Program-made: the position numbers and the translations under genes
NCBI GenBank assembly: GCA_902624195.1
Contig: CACNWV010000001.1
Coordinates: 56,783-120,782, forward strand
Source of the DNA: an uncultured Pelagibacteraceae bacterium
Lineage (GTDB): Bacteria > Pseudomonadota > Alphaproteobacteria > Pelagibacterales > Pelagibacteraceae
Direction of reading: 5' to 3'
DNA length: 64,000 bases
The notes under the pieces: generated by a model
Databases searched by the model: none
Told to the model about the DNA's origin: nothing
Seen by the model: only the letters and a program-made list of their open reading frames with translations
Shown here: one piece after another, positions 59,853 through 64,000 of the stretch
How positions within the stretch are numbered: position 1 is the stretch's first letter
Layout: each line of letters opens with the position of its first letter

Positions 59853-60451
59853 TAAGTAAAAAATAAATATAAAACTACTGCTAAGACCACAATAAAAATT
59901 CCAGTTAAAGTAAACCAAAGAGCTCCTCTTTTCTCTATAAAATCACCAAATTTTTTTCCAAAAAGATATGTAAAATAAGAAACCAATAAAAATCGAAGCC
60001 CTCTGGTAAATAAACATATTAAAAAGAATACTGGAAGATTATATGCAATCACACCGCTAGTTATTGTAAAAACTTTAAAAGGAAGAGGGGTAAATCCGGC
60101 TAAAAACATAATTCCAAGCCAGGTTAAAAAACCGCCTTTTGTTGACATCTTATCTTGTATTTCAAAAACTTTTTCTTCATAACCATAGAATTCAATAATG
60201 ACCATCGATGCATCTAAAAAGAAAACTCCTAACATATATCCAAAAAGACCACCCAATACCGAGCCCGTTGTAGCAATCAAGAATATCTTTATATAATCTT
60301 CTCTCTTTGCAACTACCATTGGCACAATCATTAAGTCAGGAGGTACAGGAAAAAAGAAGCTCTCGATAAATGCAACAAAACCCAATAAAGGCTTTGCTAA
60401 TTTATGTCTAGCAAGCTCAACACAACTATCGTATAATTTTTTTAATATCAT
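59852..60451 (-). CDS. YqaA/DedA-type membrane protein
   Basis: Inner-membrane protein of the DedA/SNARE-associated superfamily, closest in pattern to YqaA. 'FVAFIESFFFPVPPDLMIVPMVVAKR' near residue 25 is the conserved loop with Glu and Pro residues, and 'GGFLTWLGIMFLAGFTPLPFKVFTITSGV' is its second conserved block. Role uncertain (membrane homeostasis or polyprenyl phosphate recycling in relatives). The ATG at 60451 ('MILKKLYDS') is preferred over 60466; it overlaps the start codon of the divergent 61-residue gene. Confidence 0.88.
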   Translation of the reverse strand: MILKKLYDSCVELARHKLAKPLLGFVAFIESFFFPVPPDLMIVPMVVAKREDYIKIFLIATTGSVLGGLFGYMLGVFFLDASMVIIEFYGYEEKVFEIQDKMSTKGGFLTWLGIMFLAGFTPLPFKVFTITSGVIAYNLPVFFLICLFTRGLRFLLVSYFTYLFGKKFGDFIEKRGALWFTLTGIFIVVLAVVLYLFFT

Positions 60452-60635
60452 GAATTTAAAATGCACAATCCTCAGGTACCTGGCAAGTTTAATATTGTCT
60501 ACAGTTGCAATTTATTCAATCGTTATAGTTGCAGGAAGATTTGGCGCAGATTATGGATTTTCGCCAGAGGGCACTTTTATTATTTGGATATTGATGGCTA
60601 TTTTAATCAACCAAAGTGTAACTTGGAAAAAATAA
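60450..60635 (+). CDS. Small membrane protein, 61 residues, unknown
   Basis: I do not recognise it. It has 61 residues with two hydrophobic helices (about 9-27 and 42-55) around 'AGRFGADYGFSPEG'. Its start codon overlaps the start codon of yqaA at the shared CATG (60449-60452), and it ends exactly where the next gene begins, so it looks like the first gene of a two-gene unit. No promoter or Shine-Dalgarno sequence can be placed outside yqaA coding sequence. Confidence 0.55.
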   Translation: MNLKCTILRYLASLILSTVAIYSIVIVAGRFGADYGFSPEGTFIIWILMAILINQSVTWKK

Positions 60636-61688
60636 ATGTCCAAACCGTTAGATATTAAAACTGTAAAAATTTTCGAACCTTTAAAGAAAAAACCAGAAAT
60701 TCATGGTCATAAAGAATTTCATACTTTAAATGCAGAACAAGTTTACGATATTTTAGCCCAACGTTCTAATGACACCGTCACATTGTGGTTCAAATTACAA
60801 CAAGCATGGTGCAACAACGCATATTTTACCTTTAAGGATTATGACAGTTATTTAATTATGATTTATTTAGTCAATCAAGTTTTTCAAAAATATTCAGATC
60901 GTTTTCAATTTTTATCATATGATGAATTTTATACAAAAAATGAACTCGTGATCGATAAGATTAATTTAATCGAAATTTCCAAAGAATTAAATATTCCTAA
61001 AGAGACGATTCGAAGAAAAGTAAATTTTCTGCAAAATCAAAGTATTATATTTAGAAAAGGAAAATCAATTTATTTTAACAACCAAATCAATCGTGTACAA
61101 AGACCTGCTAATTCTAAAAAAATGATGTCGATATTCCTTGAAAAAACCGGACAAATTTTAGAAAAAGAAACTTGGTTTGGCAAATCATTTACTAAAGAAG
61201 AAATCGAGGCATTTATTGATAAATATTTCACGATTTGTTGGCAGCATTGGTTTAGATTACAAATTCCTTTTCTTGTAAGGCACAGAACTTTTTTTGGCGA
61301 CTTGGAAACATGGAATGTTTGGGGTGCAATCGGTATTTCTCAATTCACAGACTACTCTAAACAAGTTAAAAATAGGGTTATTGAAGATCCTCGAACATAC
61401 GCTGATTTATATTTACACCTTTTAAGGCATACTCCAAAAAATGGAATTAATGCATCATCTATTGCCGAAATTTCACACATTCCAAGAGCAACAGTAATTA
61501 GAAAGTTAAAATTTTTGTTAAAACAAAAGCTTGTAGCTAAAAATAAAAAACTTGAGTATATGCTTTTACCGTCTCCAAAAAATATCAAATCTTTTGAGCA
61601 AAACTATATGCATAATCAGAAACATAAAGCCGGTTTTGTAACAACAATTTTCGATTTAATGAAAAACTCGTCGTTTAAAGTAGAATAA
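60636..61688 (+). CDS. Putative DNA-binding protein with two winged-helix segments, unknown role
   Basis: I do not recognise a named family. In 350 residues there are two helix-turn-helix-like segments: 'LIEISKELNIPKETIRRKVNFLQNQSIIFRKGKSIYF' (~110-147) and 'INASSIAEISHIPRATVIRKLKFLLKQKLVAKNKKLEYM' (~271-309). Both have the wing-like beta strand after the recognition helix, as in MarR/Crp-type domains. The rest is helical and rich in aromatic residues. No ligand-binding or membrane domain is clear. It directly follows the small membrane protein gene, and a BASS-type transporter gene starts 17 bases after it, so it may regulate one of them. Confidence 0.65.
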   Translation: MSKPLDIKTVKIFEPLKKKPEIHGHKEFHTLNAEQVYDILAQRSNDTVTLWFKLQQAWCNNAYFTFKDYDSYLIMIYLVNQVFQKYSDRFQFLSYDEFYTKNELVIDKINLIEISKELNIPKETIRRKVNFLQNQSIIFRKGKSIYFNNQINRVQRPANSKKMMSIFLEKTGQILEKETWFGKSFTKEEIEAFIDKYFTICWQHWFRLQIPFLVRHRTFFGDLETWNVWGAIGISQFTDYSKQVKNRVIEDPRTYADLYLHLLRHTPKNGINASSIAEISHIPRATVIRKLKFLLKQKLVAKNKKLEYMLLPSPKNIKSFEQNYMHNQKHKAGFVTTIFDLMKNSSFKVE

Positions 61689-61705
61689 TCAATTAATAAA
61701 AAGAA

Positions 61706-62551
61706 ATGGAAATCGTAACTAAAATAGCACCCGTTTGTCTTGCCATAATAATGTTCGGTTTAGGTCTTGGCTTGACGCTTGGAGATTTTACACGGGTCTT
61801 AAAAAATCCAAAAGATTTTTTCGTAGGTTTTTTATGTCAGGTTATTTTGCTTCCAATAATTGCTTTTATTTTAATTAATATTATTTCACTTCCACCAGAA
61901 ATAGCTTTAGGAGTTATGATAATAGCTGCAGCTCCAGGTGGTGTAACCTCAAATATTCTTACAAAGTTCGCAGATGGAGATGTTGCTCTTTCAGTCAGTT
62001 TGACAGCGATTGTCAGTTTATTAAGTATTTTTATTGTTCCATTAATAGTCTTTAATTCGGCTGAATTTTTAGGGATTGAGACAGCAAAAAATATATCAAT
62101 GCTTAACGTAGCAATGAAAATGTTCTTTGTAGTAACCGTTCCTGTTATTTTTGGAATGATTGTTAGAAGTCTAATGACTAATTTTATTATTTCAAAAACA
62201 CTTATTATTCAGAGATTGTCAGTAATATTATTTTTAGTTGTATTTATCGCAATTTGGGTAGAGGAATGGGATAAAATTGTTTCTTATATAACTAGAGCAG
62301 GGTTAATAGCTTTCATTTTAAATATGACAATGATTATCCTAGGTTATTATGCTGCAAAATTCTTTACGTCAGGCGTTGCGCAAAGAAAATGTATTTCACT
62401 AGAATGCGGCCTACAAAATGGAACTTTAGCAGTGTTTGTAACAACACAATTATTTGATGATATTGTATTTATGGTACCAACAGCAGCCTACGCATTAATA
62501 ATGTTTTGCACCTCTATTATTTTTGTTCTCATAGTAAGAAAAATCAATTAG
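61706..62551 (+). CDS. Bile acid:sodium symporter (BASS) family transporter
   Basis: Inner-membrane sodium-coupled transporter of the BASS family. About nine or ten helices in 281 residues, with the sodium-site motif region 'AAAPGGVTSNILTKFADGDVALSVSLTAIVSLLSIFIVP' and the second crossover 'SLECGLQNGTLAVFVTTQLF'. Bacterial members carry organic anions such as keto acids rather than bile acids. 281 residues is slightly short. It lies 17 bases after the winged-helix gene. Confidence 0.92.
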   Translation: MEIVTKIAPVCLAIIMFGLGLGLTLGDFTRVLKNPKDFFVGFLCQVILLPIIAFILINIISLPPEIALGVMIIAAAPGGVTSNILTKFADGDVALSVSLTAIVSLLSIFIVPLIVFNSAEFLGIETAKNISMLNVAMKMFFVVTVPVIFGMIVRSLMTNFIISKTLIIQRLSVILFLVVFIAIWVEEWDKIVSYITRAGLIAFILNMTMIILGYYAAKFFTSGVAQRKCISLECGLQNGTLAVFVTTQLFDDIVFMVPTAAYALIMFCTSIIFVLIVRKIN

Positions 62552-62564
62552 ATTATCTAAATAA

Positions 62565-62651
62565 GGGCGAATGGTGGAACTGGTAGACGCGCCGGACTCA
62601 AAATCCGGTGGTAGCAATACCTTGAGAGTTCGAGTCTCTCTTCGCCCACCA
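62565..62651 (+). tRNA. tRNA-Leu (anticodon CAA)
   Basis: An 87-base class II tRNA. Acceptor stem GGGCGAA pairs with TTCGCCC, followed by A and an encoded CCA. The anticodon stem CCGGA/TCCGG closes the loop CTCAAAA with anticodon CAA at 62599-62601. A long variable arm GGTAGCAATACC and the T-arm GAGAG-TTCGAGT-CTCTC are present. The acyl-CoA synthetase gene starts five bases after the CCA end. Confidence 0.97.
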
Positions 62652-62655
62652 AGTT

Positions 62656-64000
62656 ATGGATATAAGTAAATTAAATAGCTTAGTTGAACTTTATTTTAAA
62701 AAAATAGAAGAAGTTGATGGTAAAAGACCATTCTTAAAATGGCTTAAACCAGATAAACGAACTTATAATTGGGAAGATATAACTGAAAGAATTTATAAAC
62801 TTACTGCAAAAATCAAATCGTTAATTAAACAGGGAGATAGATGTTTAATACTTTCTGAGAATAGACCGTATTGGTTAATAACCGATATCGCAATTATGAA
62901 TGCAGGTGGAATTTCAGTTCCTATTTTTACAACCTATTCCGCAAATGATTACAAATATATTTTAAATGATTGTAAACCTTCAATAATATTTGTTTCAAAT
63001 CAGGATCAATTTAATAAAATTAAAAAATTTATAAATAATGACGTTAAGAAAATAATATCTTTTGAAAAAATAAATACTAATATTTTAATGATTCAAGAAA
63101 TATTAGATACAGATTTAGATAAAAAAATTATAAACAAAGAATTAAAAAGAAATATGCCTGCCTGTATAATTTACACCTCGGGTACGTCGGGAAATCCTAA
63201 AGGAGTTGTTTTAAGTCATGGTGGTATTTTGTCTAATTGTGAAGGAGCTGTTGAATTACTTAGAAGTTTAACAAATAAAAAAGATCCAGTATTTTTGACT
63301 TGGTTACCTTTATCTCATTCTTACGAACATACAGTTCAATTTATACAAATTATAGTCGGGGCTAAAGTTTTTTATGCAGAGAGTTTAGAAAAATTGATTT
63401 CTAATATGGGAGATGCTCAACCCACAATTATGACAGCTGTACCAAGATTTTACCAAAATCTTTATACAAAAATAAATATGAATTTTGAAAAACAATCTGG
63501 ATTGAAAAAAAAACTTATTAATCAAACTTTAAATTTGGGAAAAAAAATACTTCAAAAAGAAAAATTAAACTTAGTCGAAAAAATTATAAATTTTTTATGT
63601 GAAAAAACTGTGAGAAAAAAAATCAGAAATCAATTTGGAGGGAATCTGCAAGCCTTTGTATCTGGGGGTGGGGCTTTAGACCAAAATATTGGAGAGTTTT
63701 TAAATGCAGTGGGTTTACCTACTCTTCAAGGATATGGGTTAACAGAAGCTTCTCCTGTAGTTAGCTGTAATTTACCAGATCTAGTAAAAGTCGAATCAGT
63801 CGGCCCACCATTTAGGACTAATAAAGTCAAAATCGCTGAGGATGGAGAAATCCTTATCAAGGGTGAAAACGTCATGTTGGGATACTGGAATCTAAAAGAG
63901 GAGACCGAAAATGTAATTAAAGATGGATGGCTTCATACTGGAGATATAGGAGAATTAGACGATAATAATTATTTAAAAATTACTGATAGAAAAAAAGATA
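62656..64000 (+). CDS. Long-chain acyl-CoA synthetase (AMP-forming), 3' end cut by the window
   Basis: This frame stays open from the ATG at 62656 to the window end, so it is absent from the ORF track. I translated 448 codons. Adenylate-forming motifs are present: P-loop 'CIIYTSGTSGNPKGVVLSHGG', 'TWLPLSHSYEHTVQFIQI' (Faa1/COG1022-type long-chain acyl-CoA ligase), 'GYGLTEASPVVSCN' and 'DGWLHTGDIGELDDNNYLKITDRKKD'. It should activate fatty acids with ATP and CoA at the membrane. The last 100-150 residues are outside the window. It starts five bases after tRNA-Leu. Confidence 0.93.
   Translation, partial: MDISKLNSLVELYFKKIEEVDGKRPFLKWLKPDKRTYNWEDITERIYKLTAKIKSLIKQGDRCLILSENRPYWLITDIAIMNAGGISVPIFTTYSANDYKYILNDCKPSIIFVSNQDQFNKIKKFINNDVKKIISFEKINTNILMIQEILDTDLDKKIINKELKRNMPACIIYTSGTSGNPKGVVLSHGGILSNCEGAVELLRSLTNKKDPVFLTWLPLSHSYEHTVQFIQIIVGAKVFYAESLEKLISNMGDAQPTIMTAVPRFYQNLYTKINMNFEKQSGLKKKLINQTLNLGKKILQKEKLNLVEKIINFLCEKTVRKKIRNQFGGNLQAFVSGGGALDQNIGEFLNAVGLPTLQGYGLTEASPVVSCNLPDLVKVESVGPPFRTNKVKIAEDGEILIKGENVMLGYWNLKEETENVIKDGWLHTGDIGELDDNNYLKITDRKKD

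Noticed and set aside
60461-60658. Alternative 65-residue ORF overlapping the 61-residue protein
   Set aside because: Its translation lacks coherent helices and it would overlap the next gene out of frame; the 60450 frame gives a plausible two-helix protein ending exactly at the next start.

Overview
The window looks like a stretch of chromosome from a SAR11 bacterium (Pelagibacterales, 'Candidatus Pelagibacter' or a close relative). The signs are very AT-rich DNA, proteins rich in Lys/Asn/Ile, almost no intergenic space (the longest gaps are about 166 and 176 bases, and both hold regulatory RNA), a SAM-II riboswitch before metX, a structured RNA leader before ffh of the kind I recall being described in Pelagibacter, and alphaproteobacterial gene orders (F1 ATP synthase atpHAGDC alone, sdhCDAB followed by mdh and sucCDAB-lpd). 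This identification is an inference; there is no rRNA in the window. No stretch longer than 300 bases lacks a gene. I saw no insertion sequence, prophage, CRISPR array or replication origin.

Layout. 1-5028 (+): the end of a TRAP transporter (dctQ cut by the window edge, dctM), an amidase, a 60-residue membrane protein, an EamA-type permease and a membrane-anchored alpha/beta hydrolase. 5011-6762 (-): ftsY and dapF. 6763-6928: a divergent control region with a promoter and the ffh leader RNA. 6929-19920 (+): a long co-directional run of ffh, rpsP, trmD, rplS, leuCDB, asd, sdhCDAB, mmsA and mdh. 19921-27655: a seven-gene AT-rich glycan-type island of two converging operons (GMC-like oxidoreductase, DegT-type aminotransferase and GT-C membrane protein on +; GT-C membrane protein, small membrane protein, GT2 and formyltransferase-like protein on -). 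It sits between mdh and sucC, where related genomes usually have a continuous TCA cluster. 27656-37313 (+): sucC, sucD, sucA, sucB, lpd, priA. 37395-42165 (+): atpHAGDC. 42158-48723 (-): rplU, rpmA, obgE, proB, proA, nadD, rsfS, ctpA and rppH behind one clear promoter. 48735-51294 (-): SAM-II riboswitch, metX, metW, gloB. 51388-53359 (+): hisC-like aminotransferase and tyrA. 53360-56791 (-): argH, a tiny LptM-like lipoprotein absent from the ORF track, lysA and a plsC-like gene broken by a one-base frameshift. 56822-62551: short, mostly unlinked genes (thioredoxin-like protein, HIG1-type protein, carboxylesterase, HNH protein, coq7, dsbB, yqaA, a 61-residue membrane protein, a protein with two winged-helix segments, a BASS transporter). 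62565-62651: tRNA-Leu(CAA). 62656-64000: 5' part of an acyl-CoA synthetase, cut by the window end.

How the parts work together. The core is central metabolism: succinate dehydrogenase, malate dehydrogenase, succinyl-CoA synthetase and 2-oxoglutarate dehydrogenase form most of an oxidative TCA cycle next to F1 ATP synthase. Leucine, lysine (asd, dapF, lysA), proline, arginine, methionine and aromatic/histidine genes add amino-acid biosynthesis. Both SRP GTPases (ffh, ftsY) lie within about 3.3 kb, flanking an RNA-controlled divergent region. The two RNA elements (ffh leader, SAM-II) and three convincing sigma70-like promoters are the main regulatory signals I can support.

Most unusual points: the glycan island interrupting the TCA cluster; a SAM-II transcription attenuator whose antiterminator pairing can be read directly from the sequence; a 14-residue tandem repeat in ribosomal protein S16; the plsC frameshift at an A7 tract; rimM missing from the rpsP-trmD operon; and an unrecognised protein with two winged-helix segments.
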